A DNA stretch of 53,045 nucleotides, from NCBI RefSeq assembly GCF_000308595.1, contig NZ_BAGA01000117.1, forward strand, positions 1-53,045, given 5' to 3'. Below the pieces are notes generated by a model that ran no database searches, was not told the origin of the DNA, and saw nothing but the letters and a program-made list of their open reading frames with translations. The DNA comes from Nocardia higoensis NBRC 100133 (GTDB lineage Bacteria > Actinomycetota > Actinomycetes > Mycobacteriales > Mycobacteriaceae). Position 1 is the stretch's first letter, and each line of letters begins with the position of its first letter. A program made the position numbers and the translations under genes. Positions 24,180-32,490 of the stretch are shown piece after piece.

Positions 24180-25045
24180 CCTGGACGCTGACGCCCGACC
24201 AGTTCGCCGCGGCGTGGGCGCGCACCGACGGCGATCGCATCCCCTATCCGCTGGCGGTGCGCCCCTCCGCCCGCGACGCGTTCGAACGCGCCGCCCGGCA
24301 ACCCGAACTCGACGAATGGTGTGCGCGCACGCTCGACGCCGACCTCGAAGCCGCCCTGCGGGTGCTCGCCCGGCCCTCGGTACTGGTCGAGGTGTTCGGA
24401 CGGCAGGCCGGCGGCGCGAGCGCGGAGACGGCGGACAGCGACGAACCCACCACGGCGATCGCGCCCCCACCCGAGAACGAACCGGACGAGTTCGTCGATC
24501 GCACCGCAGCACCGGACGCCCGTCCGGTCCGGGTACTCGGCGCGACCTCCGGCAATATCGCCGTGGTCGCCGCCCAGCGCCCCGGATCCGATCCGGAACG
24601 GGGCGGGCCGGTGCGGCTCTACGTCGGCCATCCGGACAACCTCGCCGCGCGCGTCGTCTCGGTGCTGCCGGAGTGCCCGCCGGGTACCGGAGCGCGGCTG
24701 AGCGCCCCGCTGGCGAAGGTGAAGATGGATAGCCGCGATCTGGTGACGGTGCCGGTCTCCGGCCCGACGACCGACGCCCGGATCCGCAGGTTGCTCAACC
24801 GCCCGCGGGCCGGGATCGGGCAGATCGTGGTCTCGGCCCGGCGGCGCGCGGGCGCGGCCGAGCCCGCGCGCCTGCGCCCGTTCGGGGTGCTGTGCTGGAT
24901 CGATGTCGGCGGCGACGGACGCTACGCGGTGCGCACCGGCGCCGAGGTGCATGTCGCGCCGGTCACCGCGGAGACCTTCGGCGCGCACCTGCGACCGATG
25001 CTGGAGGCGGCCGAGAAGACGGCCGCGCATACCGAACGCTGGTGA
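24176..25045 (+). CDS. EspG-like T7SS chaperone
   Basis: Product of about 289 aa resembling the EspG family, cytosolic chaperones that bind the tip of PPE-type substrates and keep them soluble before ESX export. Visible features are the WTLTPDQFAAAWA start, a central VRVLGATSGNIAVVAA strand region and the RLRPFGVLCWIDVGGDGRYAV C-terminal block typical of the family. The chosen GTG overlaps the previous stop (GTGA), making it coupled to the PPE-like gene; a TTG five codons upstream is the alternative. EspG genes normally sit with their cognate PE/PPE pair, as here. Confidence 0.8.
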   Translation: MTWTLTPDQFAAAWARTDGDRIPYPLAVRPSARDAFERAARQPELDEWCARTLDADLEAALRVLARPSVLVEVFGRQAGGASAETADSDEPTTAIAPPPENEPDEFVDRTAAPDARPVRVLGATSGNIAVVAAQRPGSDPERGGPVRLYVGHPDNLAARVVSVLPECPPGTGARLSAPLAKVKMDSRDLVTVPVSGPTTDARIRRLLNRPRAGIGQIVVSARRRAGAAEPARLRPFGVLCWIDVGGDGRYAVRTGAEVHVAPVTAETFGAHLRPMLEAAEKTAAHTERW

Positions 25046-25052
25046 GCCCGCC

Positions 25053-25058
25053 TACGGT
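25053..25058 (+). promoter_or_regulatory. Predicted -10 element, leaderless gamma-carbonic anhydrase transcript
   Basis: TACGGT (TANNNT) ends exactly 6 nt before the GTG start. Confidence 0.4.
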
Positions 25059-25064
25059 GGGGCA

Positions 25065-25595
25065 GTGCCCCTCTACGAATTCGAAGGCAAACGGCCGCAA
25101 GTGGATCCGACCGCTTTCCTGGCGCCGAACGCGATGTTGATCGGCGATGTGCGCGTCGCCGCCGGTGCGTCGATCTGGTACGGCGCGGTGCTGCGCGCCG
25201 ATGTGACGCCCATCCTGATCGGCGAGAACGCCAATGTGCAGGACAATTCGGTGCTGCACGGACCGGAGGACGCACCCATCGAGATCGGCGCCGGGGCGAC
25301 CATCGCGCACGGTGTGGTCTTCCACGGCGCCGCGCTGGGCGCGGGCTCGATCGTCGGCAACAACAGCACGGTGCTGGACATGGCGCGCATCGGCGTGGGC
25401 AGTATGGTCGCCGCGCACTCGGTGGTCTCGCCGCTCACCGACATCCCCGACGGGGTGCTGGCGGCGGGCTCGCCCGCCGTGGTGAAACGCCCCGTGGAGG
25501 GCACCGCGGCCGAGGAGTGGTTGCGCATCAGCACCGGCTTCTACGTCGATCTCGGGCGTCGCCACCGCGACGGGATCACCGAAGTCCCACGCTGA
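25065..25595 (+). CDS. Gamma-class carbonic anhydrase-like protein
   Basis: Left-handed beta-helix protein of 176 aa. Hexapeptide-like repeats run through IGDVRVAAGASIWYGAVLRAD, IGENANVQDNSVLHG, IGAGATIAHGVVFHG and IGVGSMVAAHSVVS, and an amphipathic C-terminal helix follows. The three metal-binding His of the family are present (VLHG, and His-x4-His in AHGVVFHG). It may hydrate CO2 or be a non-catalytic relative; many actinobacterial members are untested. It begins 19 nt after the EspG-like gene but appears to have its own promoter. It is convergent with the phosphoribosyltransferase gene, 23 nt apart. Confidence 0.9.
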   Translation: MPLYEFEGKRPQVDPTAFLAPNAMLIGDVRVAAGASIWYGAVLRADVTPILIGENANVQDNSVLHGPEDAPIEIGAGATIAHGVVFHGAALGAGSIVGNNSTVLDMARIGVGSMVAAHSVVSPLTDIPDGVLAAGSPAVVKRPVEGTAAEEWLRISTGFYVDLGRRHRDGITEVPR

Positions 25596-25618
25596 CCCCG
25601 CCACCCGGCAGGCGGCAT

Positions 25619-26245
25619 TCACCGCAGCAGCGCCGTCACCTCGTCGTCGGCGAGCTGGTGGAAGTCGATGTACGCGCCGCCGACGCCGCCGAGTTCCGCG
25701 GGAATCCAAGGGCAGACCACTTCGTCGGCCTCCCCGGACACCCAGGAGTGCGCCTCGACCGAGGAGATCGGGACCGCGACCACCAGGCGGGCGGGCGAAT
25801 GCGAGCGCACCACCCGGCAGGCCGCCACCATGGTGGCCCCGGTGGCCATGCCGTCGTCCACCAGGATCACCGTGCGACCGCCCATGGGCAGCGGATCGTG
25901 GTCGCCGCGCAGGGCGTGCACCCGGCGGGCCAGCTCGGTCCGTTCGGCGCGCTCGACCTCGGCCAGCTGTTCCCGGCGCACGCCGATCCGGCGGATCACG
26001 TCGTCGTTGAGCACCCGGACCCCGCCTTCGCCGAGCGCGCCCATGGCCAGTTCCGGCTGCCAGGGCACCCCCAGCTTGCGGACCAGCAGAATGTCGAGAT
26101 CACCGCCGAGGGCGCGGTGCACCTCGGCCGCCACCGGCACGCCGCCCCTGGGCAGGCCGAGCACGAGCGGTTCCGCCGCGCGCAGGTGCGCCAGTGCCGC
26201 GCCCAGCGCGCGACCGGCGGCGAACCGATCGGCGTAGTGGTTCAT
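25619..26245 (-). CDS. Phosphoribosyltransferase-domain protein
   Basis: Type I PRTase fold, 208 aa. The PRPP-binding loop is VILVDDGMATGAT (near residue 130). An LVLGLPRGGVPVAAEV segment near the N-terminus and LVRKLGVPWQPELAMGA follow the pattern of the widespread actinobacterial predicted phosphoribosyltransferases whose substrate is unknown. It starts 13 nt after the stop of the nitrilase-family gene on the same strand, so the two form a probable operon. Confidence 0.88.
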   Translation of the reverse strand: MNHYADRFAAGRALGAALAHLRAAEPLVLGLPRGGVPVAAEVHRALGGDLDILLVRKLGVPWQPELAMGALGEGGVRVLNDDVIRRIGVRREQLAEVERAERTELARRVHALRGDHDPLPMGGRTVILVDDGMATGATMVAACRVVRSHSPARLVVAVPISSVEAHSWVSGEADEVVCPWIPAELGGVGGAYIDFHQLADDEVTALLR

Positions 26246-26258
26246 CTCGGTTCGAACG

Positions 26259-27113
26259 CTACTCCTGCGTGCGCGCGGTGATGGCGAATCGGCGCAGCGC
26301 CAGGCTGGGATTGCGGGTGCGCACGGCGTCGAGGTGGTCGAGCTCGGCGGTCGCGGTGAGCACGCCGGTGTCGGCGCCGAGTTCGGCCAGCACCGCGCCC
26401 GCCGGATCGATGATCATCGACGAGCCCGAGCCGAGCGGTTCGGCCTGGTCGGCGGCGGCGAGATAGACCGTGTTCTCGATGGCGCGGGCCCGGAGCAGGG
26501 TGGTCCACTGGTCGACCTTGCCCGGGCCGGGGATCCACTGCGCGGGGACCGCGATCACCTGCGCGCCCGCCGCCGCGAGCCGCCGGAATCCCTCGGGGAA
26601 ACGCAGGTCGAAGCAGGTCTGCAAGCCGATGGTCACCCCGTCGGCGGTGAAGGTGACCGGTTCGGTCAGCGGTCCCGGCTCGACGACATCGGACTCCTTG
26701 TGACCGAAGGCGTCGTAGAGGTGCACCTTGCGGTAGACGGCGATCCGCTCGCCTGCCGGGTCGACGGCCACGAGCGTGTTGCGGATGCGGGCATCGCCGT
26801 CGCTGCCGGTCTCGATCATGCCCGCGACCAGGTACACCCCGGCGTCGCGAGCGAGTGCGGCCAGACCGGAAGTGAACGGGCCGTCCAGCGGCTGGGCGGC
26901 GGGCAACACCCGCTCGTCCAGTCTGCGCACCGCGTGCATCGCGTACTCCGGGGCGATCACCACGCGCGCGCCGCGCCCGGCGGCCGCGCGGACGTGCTCA
27001 CCGAGCGCCGCGAGGTTGGCTTCGGGGTCGGTGCCGGGAGTGAACTGGACCACCCCGACAGTCACCGCGGGGCCGCGCTGTCGCTGTTCGGAGGCCTCGT
27101 GCTCGAGTTGCAT
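26259..27113 (-). CDS. Carbon-nitrogen hydrolase (nitrilase superfamily)
   Basis: Amidase-type enzyme of 284 aa that would hydrolyse a non-peptide C-N bond. The catalytic triad is complete: Glu in IAPEYAMH, Lys in YRKVHLYDAFG and Cys in QTCFDLRFPE. It resembles the omega-amidase/Nit branch, but the substrate is not evident. I used the ATG that gives the MQLEHEASEQ start; the longer frame runs into the deaD promoter region. It diverges from deaD with 62 bp between them and probably heads an operon with the phosphoribosyltransferase. Confidence 0.9.
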   Translation of the reverse strand: MQLEHEASEQRQRGPAVTVGVVQFTPGTDPEANLAALGEHVRAAAGRGARVVIAPEYAMHAVRRLDERVLPAAQPLDGPFTSGLAALARDAGVYLVAGMIETGSDGDARIRNTLVAVDPAGERIAVYRKVHLYDAFGHKESDVVEPGPLTEPVTFTADGVTIGLQTCFDLRFPEGFRRLAAAGAQVIAVPAQWIPGPGKVDQWTTLLRARAIENTVYLAAADQAEPLGSGSSMIIDPAGAVLAELGADTGVLTATAELDHLDAVRTRNPSLALRRFAITARTQE

Positions 27114-27120
27114 AGGTCTC

Positions 27121-27126
27121 ACCGTA
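27121..27126 (-). promoter_or_regulatory. Predicted -10 element, leaderless nitrilase-family transcript
   Basis: On the minus strand TACGGT ends 7 nt before the ATG. Confidence 0.35.
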
Positions 27127-27161
27127 TTCACCCGGTGACCGGGGAGGCCACCGGCAGGCAG

Positions 27162-27167
27162 TAAACT
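27162..27167 (+). promoter_or_regulatory. Predicted -10 element of deaD
   Basis: TAAACT ends 8 nt before the deaD ATG; the transcript would have no or a 1-2 nt leader, and no Shine-Dalgarno is seen. Confidence 0.45.
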
Positions 27168-27175
27168 CCTGGTCA

Positions 27176-29005
27176 ATGAGTACCAATCAGGTCGACAGCG
27201 TTCCTGGCGACGACGACAGGGACACGGGCGGAACCGAAGCCGGTTCCGACTCGGCCGGCCCGTCCTTCGCCGACTTGGGCATCGACGACCGCATCCTGCG
27301 GGCTATCGCCGATGTCGGTTACGAGAATCCCTCCCCCATTCAGGCGGCGACCATCCCGCCGCTGCTGGACGGCGCCGATGTCGTCGGTCTCGCGCAGACC
27401 GGCACCGGCAAGACGGCCGCCTTCGCCATCCCGATCCTGATGGGTCTGGAAACATCCGGCAAAGCGCCGCGCGCCCTGGTGCTCGCCCCGACCAGGGAGC
27501 TGGCCATCCAGGTCGCCGAGGCCTTCGGTCGCTATTCCACCCACATCCCCGGTCTGCACGTGCTGCCGATCTACGGCGGCCAGAGCTACGGCGTCCAGCT
27601 CTCCGGCCTGCGCCGGGGCGCCCAGGTGGTCGTCGGCACGCCCGGCCGGGTGATCGACCACCTGGAGAAGGGCACGCTCGACCTGTCGCAGCTGCAGTAC
27701 CTGGTGCTCGACGAAGCCGACGAGATGCTCAAGATGGGGTTCCAGGAGGATGTCGAGCGCATCCTCGCCGACACCCCGCGCGAGAAGCAGGTCGCGCTGT
27801 TCTCGGCGACCATGCCCTCGGCGATCCGCAAGATCTCCAAGCAGTACCTGCGCGAGCCGGTCGAGATCACCGTCAAGGCCAAGACCCAGACCGCCACCAA
27901 TATCACCCAGCGGTGGGTACAGGTCTCGCACCAGCGCAAGCTGGACGCGCTGACCCGGGTGCTCGAGGTCGAGCCGTTCGAGGCGATGATCATCTTCGTC
28001 CGCACCAAGCAGGGCACCGAGGAACTCGCCGAGAAGCTGCGCGCCCGCGGTTTCTCCGCCGCCGCCATCAACGGCGACATCGCCCAGAACCAGCGCGAGC
28101 GCACCATCGGCCAGCTCAAGTCCGGCACACTGGACATCCTGGTGGCCACCGACGTCGCCGCGCGCGGCCTGGACGTGGACCGCATCTCGCACGTCGTCAA
28201 CTACGACATCCCGCACGACACCGAGTCCTATGTGCATCGCATCGGCCGCACCGGCCGGGCCGGGCGCAGCGGCAAGGCGCTGCTGTTCGTCGCGCCCCGC
28301 GAACGCCACCTGCTCAAGGCCATCGAGCGCGCCACCCGGCATCCGCTCGAGGAGATGCAGCTACCCAGCGTCGAGGACGTGAACGCGCAGCGTGTGGCCA
28401 AGTTCGGCGACACCATCACCGACAACCTCGCCTCGTCGAACCTGCCGCTGTTCCGCAAGCTCATCGAGGACTACGAGCGCGAACACAACATCCCGCTGGT
28501 CGACATCGCGGCCGCGCTCGCGATCGGTTCCTACGACGGCGACAACTTCTTCATGGAGCCGGAGCCGGAACCGGAACGCCGCGAACGGGTTCCGCGTGAT
28601 CGTCCGGCCCGCCGCTTCGACGAGGAGCGCGGCGCGCCCACCGGCGGCTCGCATCATCGTGCCACCGGCGCCGAACTGGCCACCTACCGAATCAGCGTCG
28701 GCAAGCGGCACCGGGTGGTGCCGGGCGCGATCGTCGGCGCCATCGCCAACGAGGGCGGCCTGCGTCGTAGCGACTTCGGTCATATCAGCATCCGGCCCGA
28801 CCACAGCCTGGTCGAGCTGCCCGCCCATCTGCCGGAGGAAACTCTGGAGGCATTGCGCCGCACCAGGATCAGCGGCGTGCTGATCCAGCTGCAGCTGGAT
28901 TCGGGCCCGCCCGCGCATCGGGCGGCGACTTCGTTCGGCAGCCGGGGTCCGCGCCGCGAGCGCGACACCGGCAAACGCCAGGAACGTCGCAAGCCGCGCT
29001 CCTGA
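27176..29005 (+). CDS. deaD: DEAD-box ATP-dependent RNA helicase
   Basis: Unwinds structured RNA, typically in ribosome assembly and cold adaptation. The 609-aa protein has the Q motif region (FADLGIDDRILRAI), QTGTGKTAAF, PTRELAIQ, LDEADEML, SAT, VATDVAARGLDVD and HRIGRTGRAG in order. A C-terminal DbpA/CsdA-type RNA-binding domain follows (YRISVGKRHRVVPGAIVGAI, near residue 500), with a basic tail (RERDTGKRQERRKPRS). It is monocistronic, with a hairpin overlapping the stop. Core genome gene. Confidence 0.96.
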   Translation: MSTNQVDSVPGDDDRDTGGTEAGSDSAGPSFADLGIDDRILRAIADVGYENPSPIQAATIPPLLDGADVVGLAQTGTGKTAAFAIPILMGLETSGKAPRALVLAPTRELAIQVAEAFGRYSTHIPGLHVLPIYGGQSYGVQLSGLRRGAQVVVGTPGRVIDHLEKGTLDLSQLQYLVLDEADEMLKMGFQEDVERILADTPREKQVALFSATMPSAIRKISKQYLREPVEITVKAKTQTATNITQRWVQVSHQRKLDALTRVLEVEPFEAMIIFVRTKQGTEELAEKLRARGFSAAAINGDIAQNQRERTIGQLKSGTLDILVATDVAARGLDVDRISHVVNYDIPHDTESYVHRIGRTGRAGRSGKALLFVAPRERHLLKAIERATRHPLEEMQLPSVEDVNAQRVAKFGDTITDNLASSNLPLFRKLIEDYEREHNIPLVDIAAALAIGSYDGDNFFMEPEPEPERRERVPRDRPARRFDEERGAPTGGSHHRATGAELATYRISVGKRHRVVPGAIVGAIANEGGLRRSDFGHISIRPDHSLVELPAHLPEETLEALRRTRISGVLIQLQLDSGPPAHRAATSFGSRGPRRERDTGKRQERRKPRS

Positions 29006-29027
29006 CCCCGGGCTTCCCCGAGGTCAG
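29002..29027 (+). terminator. Hairpin at deaD stop codon
   Basis: An 11-bp stem (CTGACCCCGGG against CCCGAGGTCAG, one mismatch) with a 4-nt loop; the stop codon lies in the stem. No T-run. Confidence 0.45.
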
Positions 29028-29117
29028 AGGCACTGGCTTACAGTGTTGCCGACCGGCGCGCAGCGGACGCGCCGGTTGCTGGTGTCCCGGCCGGCGGCCG
29101 TCCAACGGGAGGGGCGT

Positions 29118-32100
29118 GTGTTCGTCTTCGGTGATCGTGTAGTGGCCACCGCCACCGATCTGGTGCGAGCGGCGCGCTGCGAGTTCGCCGTGCTTCGCGC
29201 GCTGGACGCAGAGCTCGGCATGCTCGACGCTGTCGCCGGCGCTCCCGGTCCCACCGGCTCTTCCGGCTCGCCGGCATCGAGCGGATCAGCACCGCTGCAC
29301 GCGCGCATGCGCGCGGAGTACGGGTCGTCCATCGCCGAGATCGCCCCGCACAACCCGCTTTCGACGTCGGGCACCGGAGCCGATGCCCTGCGCGCCGCCC
29401 ACGCCGCCACCCTGGGCGCGCTGCGCGCGGGCGCGCGAGCGGTGCGGAACGCGACCTTCCTCACCGACGGATTCGCCGCCTGCTGCGCCTATCTCGTGCG
29501 CGACGAGCAGGCGGGCCTCGTCCTGCACGGAACAGCGGATTCGCCCGGCACCCGGATCGACACCGTGCTCGAACTCGCCGCCTGCGCGGAGATCACCGCG
29601 AGCGCTGGAATCGCCGCGGGCTCGGCACCTCCGGGCGGGGTCGGCGCGGCCCGGATCGCCCCCGCGCTCGTTGTGCACTGCGGCTCAGCGGTTTCCGAGC
29701 ACCCGCTCGACACGGCAGCGGCGGTGTACCGGGCGCGGCGCGAGCGGGTGGGCGAGATTCTCGAGGAGAAGCTGGGCGAACTGCTGCCCGTGCAGTGGGG
29801 CGATCCGCGCTATCTGGCCTGCGGGCAGTGCCCGGTGTGCCTGCCCGAGCTGACCGCCGCGCGGGATCTGCTGCTGGTGGCCGGTATGCCCGGCACCGTC
29901 CGGGCGCGGCTGCGCGATGCCGGAGTGCACACGATCGACCGGTTGGCCGTCCTCGACGACGAGGTGCCGGGCCTGTCCGCCCGCACGGTGGCGGCATTGC
30001 GCGACCAAGCCGGTCTGCAATTGCGCACCGAGTCCTCCGGAGCGCCCGCCTACGCGCTGCTGGATCCGGTCATGCCGGCCGCGCTGCCCCCGGCCCATCC
30101 CGACGACCTGGCCCTGACCGTCGAGTTCGGCCCCACGGGCCGCGCCGAGCGCTGGCGCCTCGGGGACCGCGGCGGCACGCTGCTGAGCGTGCCCGCCGGG
30201 CATCGCCCGGTCACCCAGGTGCTCGGCTACGCCGACGCGCATCTGCGCGCCCATCCCGGTGCGCACCTCTACCACTACGCGGGCGAGGTGCGGACGGCGC
30301 TGCTGTCGCAGGGCGACGGTCTCGGCGACGAAGAGTTGCTCGACGACCTGCTGCACGCGCGCCTGCTGGTGGACCTCTACCCGGTGGTCCGCAATGCGGT
30401 GCTCATCGGCGTCGGCTCCTATCGCCTCGACCGGTTGCGGGCCCTGCTGCCCGACGATCGCCCCGACGACGTGGCGCTGTTGCTGTTGAGCGACTGGCTG
30501 CGCCGCCTCCCGGAATCCACGCGGCGCCACGAATCGGCCGTGGCAACGCCTCATCCCGGCGAGGACCAGCGGCTTCGACCGACGCAGCCGGACGGCCATC
30601 GCACCGATGGCGGGGCGCAAAGTCCGCCGCCGCCGCCGTCGTCGGTCGAAGCCGCGCTGGCCGAATACGCTGCCGAGCAGGACGATTCGGCTCATCCGGC
30701 CGCGGTCATGGCGGCGATACTCGGCTACCGGCGGCGGGAGCGGCGGGCGTCGAGCTGGGCGCACACCGACCGGCTGACCCATCCGGTGCGGGAGTGGGCC
30801 GACGCGCCGGGAGTACTCATCGCCGACTGGGGCACCGTGGACACCAAGTGGCATCGCAGCCCGGACGGCGCGACCATGCGACGGTTCCTCACCCTGACCG
30901 GGCGGATCGGTTCCGGCGGCGGCTTGCGGCCCGGACCGACCGGCACCGCAGCGCCCGCCGCGCTGCCGCCGGGCACCAGGGTGCACACCTTCTACGACCG
31001 GGTGGGCGCGTTCGGGCGGCGCACGACCGGGACAGCGGTGGTGCTCGGATGCACGGTCGATGCCGATTTCGACGACGCGGTGCGCTTGGAGGAGATCCTG
31101 CCGGAGGACGGCGCGCCCTACGGCGATCTTCCGATCGCCATCGCTCCCGGCGTGCCGGAGTGGGATTTTCGCGCGGAGGCCGCGGTCGAGGCGACCGCCC
31201 AGCGGCTGCTGATGACCCTGCCCGAACTGCCCTCGGGCGCGTTCTTCGACATCCTCGGCAGGCGGGCGCCCCGGCTGCACAGCGGCGCCTTGCCGCCGGT
31301 GCACGGCGATCACCTCGCCGCGCTCACCGCGGCCGTCGCCGGTCTCGACGATTCCTATCTGGTGGTGCAGGGTCCGTCGGGGACCGGGAAGACCGACGTC
31401 ACCGCGCGGGTGGTCGCCCAGCTGGTGACCCGCAGGCACTGGCGGATCGGCATCGTGGCACACAGCCGCCCGACGGTGGAAAACCTGTTCGAGGCCATCG
31501 TCGCGGCCGGCGTGCTGCCGGAACTGGTCGCCGAATCCGAGGCCGAGACCGTCGCGCCGGAGTGGGCGGTGATCGACCCGCAGCGGTTCGCGCGATTCCT
31601 CGATCAAGCGGTCAACGGTTGCGTGATCGGCGGCCTGCCGGGCGATTTCACCGACCCGGCGCGGGTGCCCGCGGGCAGCCTGGATCTGCTGGTGGTCGCG
31701 GACGCGGGCCGGTTCCCGCTCGCCGAGGTGGCCGCGGTGGCAGGCGGCGCGCGCTCGCTGCTGCTGGTCGGCGACCCGCAGCCCGCCCTCGCGCGGGCCG
31801 CTCATCCGGCGCCGGTGGCGGACTCGGTGCTCGGCTGGCTGCTGGACGGACGCGATACGGTGCCCGCCGGACGCGGCTACTTCCTCGATCGCACCCGCCG
31901 GATGCATCCGCGGGTGTGCGGCCCGCTGTCGCGGCTGTACTACGACGGCCGACTCTCGGCGGACGAAATGATCACCACCGCAAGGCAACTCGATGGAGTC
32001 GCACCGGGCATCGAGACGGTGACGGTCTCGCACCACGGCGATTCGACCGAGTCGGTGACCGAGGCGCGCGAGGTGGTGCGCCAGGTCCGCGGCCTGCTCG

Positions 32101-32474
32101 GGCGTTCGTGGAGCGAGGGCGGCCAGACCCGGCGGCTGCATCCGCACGACCTGTTCGTCATCGCGCCCTACGAGGCGCAGGTCGGGCGCATCCGAACTCT
32201 GTTGGCGCGGGCCAAGATCGAGGATGTGCTGGTCGGCACGGTCGACCGGTTCCGGGGCAGGGAGACCGCGGTCGTACTGATCTCGATGACCACCTCCGCG
32301 CCGCAGGACGCCCCGGACGGCATGGCGGCGTTGTTCTCCCCCGGCCTGATCCGGGCCGCGGTGAGCCGGGCCATGTGGAAGGCCATCGTCATCCGCTCGC
32401 CGCTGCTCACCGCCTATCTGCCGGAGACGCCCGAGGAGCTCACCGAGCCGGGCAGGTTCCTGCGGCTCGGGTGA
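29118..32474 (+). CDS. RecB-like nuclease/SF1 helicase fusion (TM0106-type), nuclease part apparently degenerate
   Basis: Product of about 1118 aa. The N-terminal half follows the TM0106-family plan: FVFGDRVVATATDL start, Cys pair CGQCPVC (near 235-241) with WGDPRYLA before it, a helix-hairpin-helix segment, then HLYHYAGEV and LLVDLYPVV. The expected DxE-type metal-binding strand reads ALTVEFGP, lacking the first Asp, and the following segment is short. The C-terminal half is a superfamily 1 helicase: GPSGTGKT (near 751), VDRFRGRE (near 1041) and an RAAVSRAM arginine region. GGGAGG precedes the GTG; an in-frame GTG 25 codons earlier is less likely. Probable DNA or RNA processing enzyme; role unknown. 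Confidence 0.85.
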   Translation: MFVFGDRVVATATDLVRAARCEFAVLRALDAELGMLDAVAGAPGPTGSSGSPASSGSAPLHARMRAEYGSSIAEIAPHNPLSTSGTGADALRAAHAATLGALRAGARAVRNATFLTDGFAACCAYLVRDEQAGLVLHGTADSPGTRIDTVLELAACAEITASAGIAAGSAPPGGVGAARIAPALVVHCGSAVSEHPLDTAAAVYRARRERVGEILEEKLGELLPVQWGDPRYLACGQCPVCLPELTAARDLLLVAGMPGTVRARLRDAGVHTIDRLAVLDDEVPGLSARTVAALRDQAGLQLRTESSGAPAYALLDPVMPAALPPAHPDDLALTVEFGPTGRAERWRLGDRGGTLLSVPAGHRPVTQVLGYADAHLRAHPGAHLYHYAGEVRTALLSQGDGLGDEELLDDLLHARLLVDLYPVVRNAVLIGVGSYRLDRLRALLPDDRPDDVALLLLSDWLRRLPESTRRHESAVATPHPGEDQRLRPTQPDGHRTDGGAQSPPPPPSSVEAALAEYAAEQDDSAHPAAVMAAILGYRRRERRASSWAHTDRLTHPVREWADAPGVLIADWGTVDTKWHRSPDGATMRRFLTLTGRIGSGGGLRPGPTGTAAPAALPPGTRVHTFYDRVGAFGRRTTGTAVVLGCTVDADFDDAVRLEEILPEDGAPYGDLPIAIAPGVPEWDFRAEAAVEATAQRLLMTLPELPSGAFFDILGRRAPRLHSGALPPVHGDHLAALTAAVAGLDDSYLVVQGPSGTGKTDVTARVVAQLVTRRHWRIGIVAHSRPTVENLFEAIVAAGVLPELVAESEAETVAPEWAVIDPQRFARFLDQAVNGCVIGGLPGDFTDPARVPAGSLDLLVVADAGRFPLAEVAAVAGGARSLLLVGDPQPALARAAHPAPVADSVLGWLLDGRDTVPAGRGYFLDRTRRMHPRVCGPLSRLYYDGRLSADEMITTARQLDGVAPGIETVTVSHHGDSTESVTEAREVVRQVRGLLGRSWSEGGQTRRLHPHDLFVIAPYEAQVGRIRTLLARAKIEDVLVGTVDRFRGRETAVVLISMTTSAPQDAPDGMAALFSPGLIRAAVSRAMWKAIVIRSPLLTAYLPETPEELTEPGRFLRLG

Positions 32475-32490
32475 ACTCCGTCGCGGCGGT

